Below are positions 1-8,231 of a stretch of 64,000 nucleotides of DNA, in pieces. The stretch covers positions 248,001 through 312,000 of the forward strand of contig CAVZIX010000005.1 in assembly GCA_963775395.1 (NCBI GenBank), given 5' to 3'. The translations under genes were made by a program, and so were the position numbers. Position 1 is the stretch's first letter; each line of letters starts with the position of its first letter. The DNA comes from JAIBJN01 sp963775395. GTDB taxonomy: Bacteria > Actinomycetota > Thermoleophilia > Gaiellales > Gaiellaceae. The notes under the pieces are model-generated. The model made no database searches and was not told the DNA's origin. It worked only from the letters and a program-made list of their open reading frames with translations.

Positions 1-44
1 GTCTCCTTGATCTTGCCTTCCGCCTTGTCTCGCATGCCTTCCAC
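1..44 (-). CDS. CsbD-like stress protein, N-terminal fragment
   Basis: The minus strand reads VEGMRDKAEGKIKET into the window edge, which matches the N-terminus of CsbD-family small hydrophilic stress proteins (typically about 60-70 residues, Lys/Glu/Gly rich). A GTG start at 44 is preceded by AAAGGGG at good Shine-Dalgarno spacing; the ATG at 35 is an alternative. Only about 15 residues are visible, so the call rests on the characteristic KAEGKIKE pattern. The gene is divergent from moaA. Confidence 0.45.
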   Translation of the reverse strand, partial: MEGMRDKAEGKIKE

Positions 45-128
45 GAGTGACCCCTTTCGTCGCGGCTTGAGCCCTGTGAGTTCCCGAGGCCTACGGGCCG
101 GAAACCTCGCAGAAGCTACGCTTGACGC

Positions 129-1136
129 GTGGAGCGGCTCGTCGACAGGCTGGGGCGGCCGATCCGGGATCTCCGCATCTCGGTCACCGACCGCTGCAAT
201 TTCCGTTGCGTCTACTGCATGCCGAAGGAGGTCTTCGGCCGCGATTATCCGTTCCTCCCCAGAGCCGAGCTCCTGACCTTCGAGGAGATCGAGCGCCTCG
301 CCCGGACGTTCGCCGGCCTGGGCGTCGAGAAGATCCGCATCACGGGCGGGGAACCGCTGCTGCGGCGCGACCTGGAGACGCTGGTCGGCATGCTCGCGTC
401 CGTCCCGGGCGTCGACCTGACGCTGACGACGAACGGCGCGCTCCTCGCGCGCAAGGCACAGGCGCTCAAGGACGCAGGGCTGGATCGCATCACGGTCAGC
501 CTGGACTCGCTGGACGACGAGACCTTCCGCACGATGAACGACGTCGACTTCCCCGTCGAGCGCGTGCTCGCGGGCATCGACGCCGCCCTCGCGGCGGGCC
601 TCGATCCCGTGAAGGTGAACGTCGTCGTCAAGCGCGGCGTCAACGAGGACGGGGTTCTTCCGATGGCGCGCGCGTTCCGCGGCACCGGCGTCGTCCTGCG
701 CTTCATCGAGTACATGGACGTCGGGCACACGAACGGCTGGCGGCTCGACGACGTCGTCCCCGCGGCCGAGATCGTCGCGGCGATCGCCGCTGAGCACCCG
801 CTCGAGCCGCTCGAAGCTCAGTACCGGGGTGAGGTCGCGAACCGCTGGCGCTACGCCGACGGGAGCGGCGAGATCGGCGTCATCGCGTCGGTCACGCGGC
901 CGTTCTGCGGCGACTGCACGCGGGCGCGCCTCTCGGCCGACGGCAAGCTCCACACCTGCCTGTTCGCCACCCGGGGGCACGACCTGCGTGCGCTCGTGCG
1001 CGGCGGGGCCTCCGACGCCGAGCTCACGGAGACGATCGCCGGCATCTGGGCGGTGCGGGACGACCGCTATTCCGAGCTCCGCACCGCAGAGACCGCCGAC
1101 CTGCCCAAGGTCGAGATGTCCTACATCGGCGGCTAG
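129..1136 (+). CDS. moaA: GTP 3',8-cyclase MoaA (molybdenum cofactor synthesis)
   Basis: Radical SAM enzyme that converts GTP to 3',8-cyclo-7,8-dihydro-GTP, the first step of molybdopterin synthesis, in the cytoplasm. The N-terminal CNFRCVYC supplies the CX3CX2C motif for the SAM-binding 4Fe-4S cluster. The second cluster motif is near the C-terminus (CGDCTRARLS, then HTCLF). The protein ends in the conserved Gly-Gly tail (SYIGG). At 335 residues it is full length. GTG start. No other moa gene is adjacent, so it stands apart from the rest of the pathway here. Confidence 0.95.
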   Translation: MERLVDRLGRPIRDLRISVTDRCNFRCVYCMPKEVFGRDYPFLPRAELLTFEEIERLARTFAGLGVEKIRITGGEPLLRRDLETLVGMLASVPGVDLTLTTNGALLARKAQALKDAGLDRITVSLDSLDDETFRTMNDVDFPVERVLAGIDAALAAGLDPVKVNVVVKRGVNEDGVLPMARAFRGTGVVLRFIEYMDVGHTNGWRLDDVVPAAEIVAAIAAEHPLEPLEAQYRGEVANRWRYADGSGEIGVIASVTRPFCGDCTRARLSADGKLHTCLFATRGHDLRALVRGGASDAELTETIAGIWAVRDDRYSELRTAETADLPKVEMSYIGG

Positions 1137-1258
1137 CCTAACCGCCGCAGGGCGGGTCGGCGAGCGCGCTGGCGCATGGGTCGGTGCACGCCGTATGTGA
1201 CTTTCACCACTTGTGAGACGGGGGAAAACCGAACCGACACCGCCGCTAGACTGCGCTT

Positions 1259-2023
1259 GTGACCGCCGCCGGCCGCTATCTGCCCAATGGCTGGAGAGAC
1301 TTTTTCTTCCAGCTTTCGCTGTGGCTTGGTTTCGGTCTGGTGTACCAGATCGCCCGTGGCATCGCCGATCGAAGCACCCTCGAAGCAGTCCAGAACGGCC
1401 TCACCGTCATCGACGCCGAGCGGGCGTTCAACGCCCTCATCGAGGTGGATATCCAGAGGGCGGTCTTGCACGGCGGCGACCTCGCGCTCGAGGCCGTCAA
1501 CCTCACCTACTGGCTGTCCCAGTTCCCGGTGCTCGGCCTCTCGCTGCTCTGGATCTACTTCATGCGGAACGACGCGTTCATCACCGTCCGCAACTGGGTC
1601 TTCGCCACGAACCTGCTCGCGCTCGTCGGCTACGTGCTCATGCCGACCGCGCCGCCGCGCATGTTCCCCGAGCACGGCTTCGTGGACACCCTGGCCCAGT
1701 CCTCCGCGGTCAACCACGGCAGCGGCTTCATCGAGCTGGCCTCGAACCCGTACGCGGCGATGCCGAGCGTGCACGCGGCCGACGCGCTGATCATCGGCTT
1801 CGCCATGGCGACGCTCGTCAAGAGCCGCTGGGCAGCCATCCTCTGGACGCTGTGGCCGACGTGGGTCTGGTTCTCGGTCATGGCGACGGGCAACCACTAC
1901 TGGCTCGACATCGTGGCCGGGGTGGGCGTGGCCTTCATGGGCGCGACGATCGTGTCGTGGGCCCAGGAAGGGCGCCCCGCGGTCACGCCGGCGCTCTACC
2001 GCTGCGGCCACCGCCGGTGGTAG
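1259..2023 (+). CDS. PAP2_3 / inositolphosphotransferase-like integral membrane protein
   Basis: A protein of about 254 residues with several hydrophobic helices and the lipid phosphatase/phosphotransferase signature in parts: PTAPPR, MPSVHAA and TGNHYWLDIVAG. The two conserved His residues (SVH and NHYW) are those expected for a PAP2-type phosphohistidine mechanism. It resembles the Aur1/inositol phosphorylceramide synthase-like branch (PF14378). It lies 10 bp upstream of a CDP-alcohol phosphatidyltransferase and just ahead of myo-inositol-1-phosphate synthase, so a role in transferring or dephosphorylating inositol-phosphate head groups is a reasonable inference. GTG start; a TAGACT -10-like hexamer lies just upstream. 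Confidence 0.8.
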   Translation: MTAAGRYLPNGWRDFFFQLSLWLGFGLVYQIARGIADRSTLEAVQNGLTVIDAERAFNALIEVDIQRAVLHGGDLALEAVNLTYWLSQFPVLGLSLLWIYFMRNDAFITVRNWVFATNLLALVGYVLMPTAPPRMFPEHGFVDTLAQSSAVNHGSGFIELASNPYAAMPSVHAADALIIGFAMATLVKSRWAAILWTLWPTWVWFSVMATGNHYWLDIVAGVGVAFMGATIVSWAQEGRPAVTPALYRCGHRRW

Positions 2024-2033
2024 CCTCGCGGCG

Positions 2034-2669
2034 TTGAGCAGCCCGCCGCAAGCCGAGCGCGCCAAGAAGACCTACCAGGACGAGGCCCGCCGCATCGCGA
2101 GCCGTTCGATCGCAGGCCTGGAGCGAACGAGCGTCACGCCCGACGCGCTGACGGTCTCCGGCGTCGGGCTCTGCATCGCAGGCGCCGTCCTCGTCTATTT
2201 CGAGTACGTCTCGCACTGGTTCTTCTTCGTCGGCGGACTGCTGTTCGTGATCGGGAGCGTGCTCGACATCCTCGACGGCGCGCTCGCGCGCCGCAGCGGC
2301 AAGGGCACGCCGTTCGGAGCCTTCCTCGACTCGACCGTGGATCGTGTCGGCGAGGGCTTCATGCTGGGCGCCGTCGGCCTCGTGCTCATGCGCGACGGCT
2401 ACGAGTGGGGCGTCGCCGTGGCGTTCGCGGCCATGGGCGGCTCGTTCCTCGTCAGCTACACGCGTGCGCGCGCGGAGGCGCTCGGGCTCAAGGGGGACGT
2501 GGGCATCGGCAGCCGGGCCGAGCGTGTGGTCGTGCTCTCGATCGGGCTCGGCCTCGCACCGTTCCACGAGCTCGTCCTGCCGATCACGATCGCCGTTCTC
2601 GCGACGACGGCCTGGATCACGGTCGCCCAGCGAGTGCTATCAGTTCGGCAACAGCTCCGCGCCAGCTGA
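2034..2669 (+). CDS. CDP-alcohol phosphatidyltransferase (likely phosphatidylinositol phosphate synthase)
   Basis: A membrane enzyme that transfers a phosphatidyl group from CDP-diacylglycerol to an alcohol. The full family signature is present: DILDGALAR followed by GAFLDSTVD (D-X2-D-G-X2-A-R-X8/9-G-X3-D-X3-D), at about residues 79-105. About six hydrophobic helices and 211 residues are usual for the family. With inositol-1-phosphate synthase immediately downstream, inositol-1-phosphate is the likely acceptor, giving phosphatidylinositol phosphate as in other actinobacteria. TTG start, 10 bp after the preceding stop. Substrate is inferred from context. Confidence 0.88.
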   Translation: MSSPPQAERAKKTYQDEARRIASRSIAGLERTSVTPDALTVSGVGLCIAGAVLVYFEYVSHWFFFVGGLLFVIGSVLDILDGALARRSGKGTPFGAFLDSTVDRVGEGFMLGAVGLVLMRDGYEWGVAVAFAAMGGSFLVSYTRARAEALGLKGDVGIGSRAERVVVLSIGLGLAPFHELVLPITIAVLATTAWITVAQRVLSVRQQLRAS

Positions 2670-2673
2670 TACT

Positions 2674-2701
2674 CTGCTAGCAGCTTTATGGCTGCTAGCA
2701 G
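2674..2701. promoter_or_regulatory. Two identical 10-bp palindromes flanking the ino1 start codon (putative operator)
   Basis: CTGCTAGCAG, itself a perfect palindrome, occurs at 2674-2683 and again at 2692-2701 (18 bp repeat distance). The ATG of the RHH-inositol-phosphate synthase gene (2688) sits between them. A third 9/10 copy (CTGCTAGCAC) is at 2935-2944, inside the RHH-coding part. Ribbon-helix-helix proteins bind short palindromic operators in tandem, so autoregulation by the encoded RHH module is the natural hypothesis. A TACTCT -10-like hexamer (2670-2675) overlaps the first copy, and no Shine-Dalgarno precedes the ATG. Confidence 0.55.
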
Positions 2702-4145
2702 AACAAGCCTCCTTGTCCGAATGCCCTCCGCACTCAAGCGCGCGCTCGCGCGCGAGGTCTCGCGGCGGCAGGGGACGATGAACGACGTCGCCGTCTCGAT
2801 CCTCGCCGAGCGCTTCGGCGTCGAGTTCGAGCCGAGCGGGCGCCGCGGCGGCTCCACCCCTGGTGCGAGCGGCGCGGTGCTCCTGCGCGTGCCTCCGCCT
2901 CTGAAGGCCGCGCTCAAGGACGAGGCCGACCGTTCTGCTAGCACGACGAACCAGCTCGTCGTGACAACACTCACGGCAGCACTCACAGGAAAGGACGATA
3001 TGGCCAGCACGAACGGGAAGACCAACGGCAGGGCGCGGTCCGAGGACAAGGTCCGCGTTGCCGTCATCGGCGTCGGCAACTGCGCCAACTCCCTGCTCCA
3101 GGGAGTCGAGTACTACAAGGACGCCGATCCGGACGCCTTCGTCCCGGGTCTCATGCACGTCGACCTCGGCGGCTATCACGTGCGCGACGTCGAGTTCACC
3201 GCCGCCTTCGACGTCACGACGGACAAGGTCGGCAAGGACCTCGCCGACGCGATCTGGGCGCACCCGAACGACACCTACAAGTTCGCCGACGTCCCGAAGA
3301 CGGGCATCACGGTCTCCCGCGGCATGACGCACGACGGGCTCGGCAAGTACATCTCCGAGGTGGTCGAGAAGGCTCCCGGAGACACGGACGACGTGGTCGA
3401 GATCCTCAAGGAGACGAAGACCGACGTGGTCGTGAACTACCTCCCGGTCGGCTCCGAGGAGGCCACCAAGTGGTACACGGAGCAGATCCTCAAGGCCGGA
3501 TGCGCGATGGTGAACTGCATGCCCGTCTTCATCGCCAAGGGCGGCTACTTTGGGAACCAGTTCGAGCAGCACGGCCTGCCGATCATCGGCGACGACATCA
3601 AGTCCCAGGTCGGCGCGACGATCACGCACCGTGTCCTCACCTCGCTCTTCCGCGAGCGCGGCGTCCATCTCGACCGGACGATGCAGCTCAACGTCGGCGG
3701 GAACTCGGACTTCCTCAACATGCTCGAGCGGGAGCGCCTCGAGTCGAAGAAGATCTCGAAGACGAACGCGGTCACGTCCATGCTCGACTACGACATGGGC
3801 GCCGGCAACGTGCACGTCGGCCCGTCCGACTACGTGCCGTGGCTGACCGACCGCAAGTGGGCCTACATCCGCATGGAGGGCACGTCCTTCGGCGACGTGC
3901 CGCTGAACGTCGAGCTCAAGCTCGAGGTCTGGGACTCCCCCAACTCGGCCGGCATCGTCATCGACGCCGTCCGGATGGCCAAGCTCGCGCTCAACAACGG
4001 CATCTCCGGCGCCCTCGAGGGCCCGAGCGCCTACCTGATGAAGTCGCCGCCGAAGCAGATCATCGACGACGAGGCGCACGACCTCACCGAGGCGTTCATC
4101 AAGAGCTACGCGCGCAAGACCGCCAAGGTCGCCGCGAAGTCCTAG
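2688..4145 (+). CDS. ino1: Tandem ribbon-helix-helix domain fused to myo-inositol-1-phosphate synthase
   Basis: The C-terminal ~360 residues form an actinobacterial/archaeal-type inositol-3-phosphate synthase (glucose-6-phosphate to myo-inositol-3-phosphate, NAD dependent). Visible are the Rossmann motif VAVIGVGNCANSLLQG, VVNYLPVGSEEATKWY, GDDIKSQVGATITHR, LNVGGNSDFLNM and DAVRMAKLA. Residues 1-103 instead contain two repeats with a beta strand plus helices typical of RHH/Arc-type DNA-binding domains (SLLVRMPSALKRAL and VLLRVPPPLKAALK). An in-frame ATG at 3000 (residue 105) has a good Shine-Dalgarno (AAGGA, 4 nt spacing), and no stop occurs before it in any frame nearby. So a fusion, or a fusion plus a short enzyme-only form, are both possible. 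The gene closes the inositol-lipid operon. Confidence 0.9.
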   Translation: MAASRTSLLVRMPSALKRALAREVSRRQGTMNDVAVSILAERFGVEFEPSGRRGGSTPGASGAVLLRVPPPLKAALKDEADRSASTTNQLVVTTLTAALTGKDDMASTNGKTNGRARSEDKVRVAVIGVGNCANSLLQGVEYYKDADPDAFVPGLMHVDLGGYHVRDVEFTAAFDVTTDKVGKDLADAIWAHPNDTYKFADVPKTGITVSRGMTHDGLGKYISEVVEKAPGDTDDVVEILKETKTDVVVNYLPVGSEEATKWYTEQILKAGCAMVNCMPVFIAKGGYFGNQFEQHGLPIIGDDIKSQVGATITHRVLTSLFRERGVHLDRTMQLNVGGNSDFLNMLERERLESKKISKTNAVTSMLDYDMGAGNVHVGPSDYVPWLTDRKWAYIRMEGTSFGDVPLNVELKLEVWDSPNSAGIVIDAVRMAKLALNNGISGALEGPSAYLMKSPPKQIIDDEAHDLTEAFIKSYARKTAKVAAKS

Positions 4146-4157
4146 CGCCAGGCACGA

Positions 4158-4185
4158 CGAGGGGCCGGCTCACGCCGGCCCCTCG
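4158..4185 (+). terminator. Intrinsic-type hairpin after ino1
   Basis: A perfect 12-bp G+C stem (CGAGGGGCCGGC / GCCGGCCCCTCG) with a TCAC loop lies 12 bp past the ino1 stop. The tail is T-poor. It is followed by a 7-bp inverted repeat AGTAACA-CTT-TGTTACT (4192-4208), which would face the convergent cyclase gene. A near-identical 11-bp stem occurs at 23568-23593, so the sequence seems to be a recurrent terminator in this genome. Confidence 0.75.
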
Positions 4186-4220
4186 ATCTCTAGTAACACT
4201 TTGTTACTTGGGGGTCGCGC

Positions 4221-5060
4221 CTACCAGGAGGCGACCACCCGGCAGGGCCCGCCCGAGCCCTCTTCCCACGGGATCAGCCCGACGTACGCAGTCGCGCCGC
4301 TCGGCGGGATGCAATCGAGCCCGGTGAGGTTCTCGATCCCGTAGCGGTCGGTCCCCAGGTACTGGACGTGCACCGGGAACGTGGCGGAGTTGCCTGGGTC
4401 GAGGCTGAGCGTGTCGATTCCGATCGCGGTGACGTCGCGCTTCTCCGCGACGTAGAGCGCGGCCTCGAGGCCCCAGCCCGGGAAGTTGTAGTTCGGGAAG
4501 GCCGTGCCGCCCTTGAACGCGAGCGGATCGTCGACCTTCTCGGCCCAGCCCGAGTCGGCTGCGACGAGGGCCCCTCGGGGGATCTTGCCGTGCTTGCGCT
4601 CGAAGCGCCTGATGTCGTCGACCTCGACCATCGCGTTCGGGTCCCGCCGCGCCTTCTTGCGGATGTCGACGACGACGACCGGGATGATCAGCTCGGGGAC
4701 CGTGATGTCCGGCGACAGCCGGCCGCCCGGGATGAAGTGCCCGGGGACGTCCATGTGGGTGCCCGAATGCTCGCCGAAGGTCCACTTCTGGGCGTAGAAC
4801 CCGTCCGTCGCGTAGTTCGCGATCGTCTCGCGCTCCGGCTCCTCGCCGGTGACGAAGACCGGGAAGCCCTCCCTGAAGGTGTGCGTGAGGTCGCAGAAGC
4901 GCTGCTTTCGTCCGCGGCCGTTCGCGAGCGCGCTCGCGGGGAAGCTCGCGGCCAGCGCGGCGCCTGCGGCGCCCGCCAGCACGGACCGGCGGCTCACCCT
5001 CGGCGTCCCCTCCGCCTCGAGCTGGTCACGAACGATCTGAGCAGTGCCCGGAGAACACAT
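4221..5060 (-). CDS. Cyclase-family metal-dependent hydrolase, Tat-exported
   Basis: PF04199 family (kynurenine formamidase-like metal hydrolases). The signature HSGTHMDVPGHF (HxGTHxDxPxHF) gives the metal-binding residues. The N-terminus has a twin-arginine signal (SRRSVLAGAAGAALAASF, ending in SALA), which predicts Tat export and a folded metalloenzyme outside the membrane. I chose the ATG at 5060 because AGGAGG stands 5 nt upstream; the frame is open further upstream but without support. 279 residues. Substrate unknown: family members open cyclic amides or esters. Divergent from the GT4-PHP gene. Confidence 0.85.
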   Translation of the reverse strand: MCSPGTAQIVRDQLEAEGTPRVSRRSVLAGAAGAALAASFPASALANGRGRKQRFCDLTHTFREGFPVFVTGEEPERETIANYATDGFYAQKWTFGEHSGTHMDVPGHFIPGGRLSPDITVPELIIPVVVVDIRKKARRDPNAMVEVDDIRRFERKHGKIPRGALVAADSGWAEKVDDPLAFKGGTAFPNYNFPGWGLEAALYVAEKRDVTAIGIDTLSLDPGNSATFPVHVQYLGTDRYGIENLTGLDCIPPSGATAYVGLIPWEEGSGGPCRVVASW

Positions 5061-5142
5061 TCTTCCTCCTCTCCACGGGGTTGAAGGTGCGACGCTACCG
5101 GGGCCCGCGGAACCCTTCAAGGGCGGACGTAGAATCGACCCC

Positions 5143-6907
5143 GTGACGCTTCGCATCTGCATGGTCACGCCGTTCGCCTGGTCGCAGCCGCACCCGGTCA
5201 ACGACCACGTCGCCGGAGCGGCCGCGGAGCTCCGCAGGCGTGGGCACGAGGTCGTCGTCCTCGCTCCCTCCGGGCGCGCAACCGAGCTGGCCGCCGGCCG
5301 GCGGGCGCTGAAGCAGCTCGGCCGCCGCGGAACGCCGCTCGCGGACGTCGTCGCGCTCGGCCCGGCGATCCCGATCTCGCGCAAGAGCCGTCTCGGCGTG
5401 CCGATCGGCGTGCGCGCGAACCTCGAGCTGGCGCTCTCGCGCGACCGCTTCGACGTCGTCCACGGGCACGAGCCCGGCCTCCCGAGCCTCTCCTACCTGG
5501 CCCTCCGCGACGCGCGCGGCCTGGCGGTGGCCACGTTCCACTCGCCCGAGCGGCTCGGGTATCCGCCGGGGAAGAAGCAGCGCGAGCGGCTCCTCGGACG
5601 CGTGGACGCGCTGACGGCCGTGAGCGCGGAGGCGGCCACGGCCGCCTCCGCGAGGTTCCCGGGCGACTATGTGCTCCTGCCGCGAGGGGTCGACCTCGAG
5701 CTCTTCAAGCCCGGGAAGCCTCGTACGCGGTTCGTGCTCGAATGGCGCCCCGAGGAGCTCCCACGCCTGCGGGCCGCCTTCCGCGCGCTCGCGGAGCTGC
5801 CGGGTTGGGATCTGCTTGGTTCTGCGGACGACCTCGCTCTCCGGAAGGCCGTACGTGCCGCGCGCGTTCCGCGGCCGAGTCACCGTCCGCACCGCGCTCG
5901 ACGCCCGCGGGCGCGCCGAGGCGCTGGCCGGCGCCGCCGGCCTCGTCCCCGCGGCGCGAGGGAACGAGCGCCTACCGCTGGAGGCGGCCGCGGCCGGAGT
6001 CCCCGTCGTCGATCCGCCCGGCGCGGACGACCAGCCGGAGCTGGTCGGCGCCGCGCTTGCCCGCCTCGGCGAGGACGAGACGTGGCGCGCCCGTAGCGCC
6101 GAGGCCGCGAGGCGGGAGGTCGAAGGCCAGGGCTTCGCGGAGCTCGCCGACGCGCTCGAGCGAACGTACTCCAAGGTGCTGGGCAAGCGCCGGGCCGCTC
6201 CCGCCCAGGCGTCCGACCCGCTCGCCGACCGGCCCTTCGTGCTCGCCGACCTCCACATGCACACGGACCACTCGCACGACTGCGCCGTTCCCGTGCCGGC
6301 GCTGCTCGACCATGCGGAGAGCATCGGCCTCGGCGCGATCGCGATCACCGACCACAACGTCTTCTCGGGCGCCCAGGAGGCCCTGGAGCTCGCCCGCGGG
6401 CGCGAGCTGATCGTCATCCCCGGCGAGGAGGTCAAGACCGACTCCGGCGAAGTGATCGGCCTCTTCCTCGACCAGGAGATCCCGCGAGGCATGTCGATGG
6501 GGGACACGATTGCGGCGATCCGCGAGCAGGAAGGCGTCGTCTACCTCCCCCACCCCTTCGACCGGCTCCACACGATCCCCGACGCGACCACGCTGCACCG
6601 GCACCTAGCCGAGATCGACGTCTTCGAGGTCTTCAACGCACGCCTGCTCTTCGAGGCCATGAACGACGAGGCCCTGCGCTTTGCGCGCAAGTACAACCTG
6701 ACCATGGGCGCCGGCTCGGATGCCCACGTGCTCCAGGGCGTCGGCACCGGCCTCGTCAGGCTGCGCGCCTTCGAGACGCCCGAGGAGTTCCTGATCAGCC
6801 TGCGGAACGCGGAGATCGTGCGGCGCCCGAAATCGCTCCTCTACCTCCAAGGCCTGAAATGGGTCGCGCAGGCGCGCGAGCGGAGGGCGAAGGCAGCGGT
6901 CCGGTAG
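5143..6907 (+). CDS. GT4 glycosyltransferase-PHP phosphoesterase fusion, interrupted by a +1 frameshift
   Basis: The first half (GTG start at 5143) reads as a GT-B glycosyltransferase N-domain: MVTPFAWSQPHPVNDHVAG, FDVVHGHEPGLPSL, FHSPERLGYPPGKK and LLPRGVDLELFKPG. The frame then breaks. Coding resumes in the +1 frame with the C-domain (ERLPLEAAAAGVPVVDPP) and a PHP domain of about 210 residues: DLHMHTDHSHDC, ITDHNVFSG, PGEEVKTDSG, YLPHPFDRLH and GSDAH, the usual metal-binding His/Asp/Glu set. Dropping one base at 5815-5817 (GAT-CTG-c-TTG-GTT-CTG) restores one reading frame. It is either an assembly insertion, a recent pseudogene, or recoding. The donor and acceptor are unknown. Confidence 0.8.
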
Positions 6908-6945
6908 GAGGTCGGCGAGGGGACCCCGAATACCGTTCGCGACCC

Positions 6946-7530
6946 GTGCCCGTGTCCGCCGACGACATCTCCGAGCGCTACCTGAAGAAGGCGATCGCCG
7001 AGATCAACGATCTCGGCCACGAGATCGCCCAGTCTGCAGGGCCCGAGCGCGTGCCCGTCCTCGGATCGGGGCACCCGCTCGCGGACATCATGCTCCTCAA
7101 GCACACGCCGCAGGTCGCAGAGGTGCACGAGGGCGTCGCATTCTTCGGCCGCGCGGGGCAGGCCGTGCTCAAGTCGATCCAGCGCCTCCGGGTCGACCCG
7201 ATGGCGATCTACGGGACGAACTGCGTCAAGTTCGAGGGAGCCTCCGAGGAGGACACCTCCAGCTGGCTGGCGCGGGAGCTGCACGTCGTCCAGCCGAAGA
7301 TCGTCGTGATCATGGGGCAAGATGCCCTCTCATGCCTGAACGCCGTCAGGTTCCCACTGGCGACGGAGGTCGAGGACCGGATGGGCGAGATCCAGCGGTT
7401 CACGCCGACGATCGACGCTCTGCTGACCCCGAGCGTCGACGACTCCCTGGACGAGACGCGCTCCAAGCGGGCGTTCTGGGACGCGTTCAAGGCTCTCGGC
7501 CCCTGGTGGTCCGAGCTGCCGCCGTACTAG
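6946..7530 (+). CDS. Divergent uracil-DNA-glycosylase-superfamily protein
   Basis: The layout resembles UDG-fold proteins: GSGHPLADIMLLKHTPQ, then FFGRAGQAVLKSIQRL, then YGTNCVKF, then VQPKIVVIMGQDALSCL. Compared with the bona fide family member at 50176-50805, the catalytic GEQPG loop is LKHTP and the HPS motif is TPSVD, so normal uracil excision looks unlikely. About 194 residues. GTG at 6946 chosen; GTG at 6952 is equally possible. It overlaps the following membrane protein gene by 25 bp, indicating translational coupling. Function unknown. Confidence 0.6.
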   Translation: MPVSADDISERYLKKAIAEINDLGHEIAQSAGPERVPVLGSGHPLADIMLLKHTPQVAEVHEGVAFFGRAGQAVLKSIQRLRVDPMAIYGTNCVKFEGASEEDTSSWLARELHVVQPKIVVIMGQDALSCLNAVRFPLATEVEDRMGEIQRFTPTIDALLTPSVDDSLDETRSKRAFWDAFKALGPWWSELPPY

Positions 7531-8231
7531 CGGTCCTCACGGCGCTCGCCGTCTACTACGCCGTCTCGGAGTCGCTCTTCGACCTCGGCCTCTGGGGCGA
7601 CGTCGCGTTCGTCGGGCTCGTGCTCATGCCCGCGTTCTTCTCGCTGACGTGGCTCGCCGTGCCGTTCTGGCAGCGGGCCCATCCGTCGATGGTGCCGGTC
7701 GCGATCGTCATGCTCTTCGTGATCACGGTGACCTTCGAGCTCGCCGGGCTCGACGTGGCCGCGAACTTCGCCAAGTTCGCCACGGTCACGGCGATCGGCT
7801 TCTGGGTGTTGACGTTCTTCGAGGCCGTGAGCTGGATTCTCCTCGTCGCGCTGCTGATCGTCCCAGTGGACATCTACTCGGTCTTCCGCGGCCCGACGAA
7901 GGTGATCGTGGAGCAGCAGCCGCAGGTCTTCGACGCGCTCTCGATCGCCTTCCCGCTCCCGGGCGAGCACAACTCGGCCCAGCTGGGCCTCCCGGACGTG
8001 CTCTTCTTCGCGCTCTTCCTCGGCGCCACCATCGTCTTCTCCTTGCGCCCCGGCCTAACCTGGGTGCTGATGACGCTCTCGTTCGGCACCACGCTCGCGC
8101 TCGCGGTCGGGTTCGAGATCTCCGGGCTGCCGGCGCTGCCCCTTCTATCCGCCGCGTTTCTCCTCGCCAACGCCGACCTGCTCTGGCAGCGGATGCGCGC
8201 GCGTCCGCCCCAGGAGCCGACGCCGCCGTGA
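7506..8231 (+). CDS. Polytopic membrane protein, presenilin/signal-peptide-peptidase-like
   Basis: About 241 residues with 7-8 hydrophobic segments. Three spaced motifs resemble the intramembrane aspartyl protease signature. They are VPVDIYSVFRGP (YD-like, Asp in a helix), LGLPDVLFFALFLG (GxGD-like, here GLPD) and GLPALPLL (the PAL motif near the C-terminus). Order and spacing match archaeal/bacterial presenilin homologues. The Tyr and Gly preceding the two Asp residues are changed, so activity is uncertain. The gene overlaps both neighbours (25 bp and a GTGA junction), so it is cotranslated with the UDG-like and phosphoesterase genes. Confidence 0.55.
   Translation: MVRAAAVLAVLTALAVYYAVSESLFDLGLWGDVAFVGLVLMPAFFSLTWLAVPFWQRAHPSMVPVAIVMLFVITVTFELAGLDVAANFAKFATVTAIGFWVLTFFEAVSWILLVALLIVPVDIYSVFRGPTKVIVEQQPQVFDALSIAFPLPGEHNSAQLGLPDVLFFALFLGATIVFSLRPGLTWVLMTLSFGTTLALAVGFEISGLPALPLLSAAFLLANADLLWQRMRARPPQEPTPP

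Noticed and set aside
2688..3000. Separate RHH antitoxin gene upstream of ino1
   Set aside because: No stop codon separates it from ino1 and no toxin gene is adjacent; a fusion or alternative start fits better.
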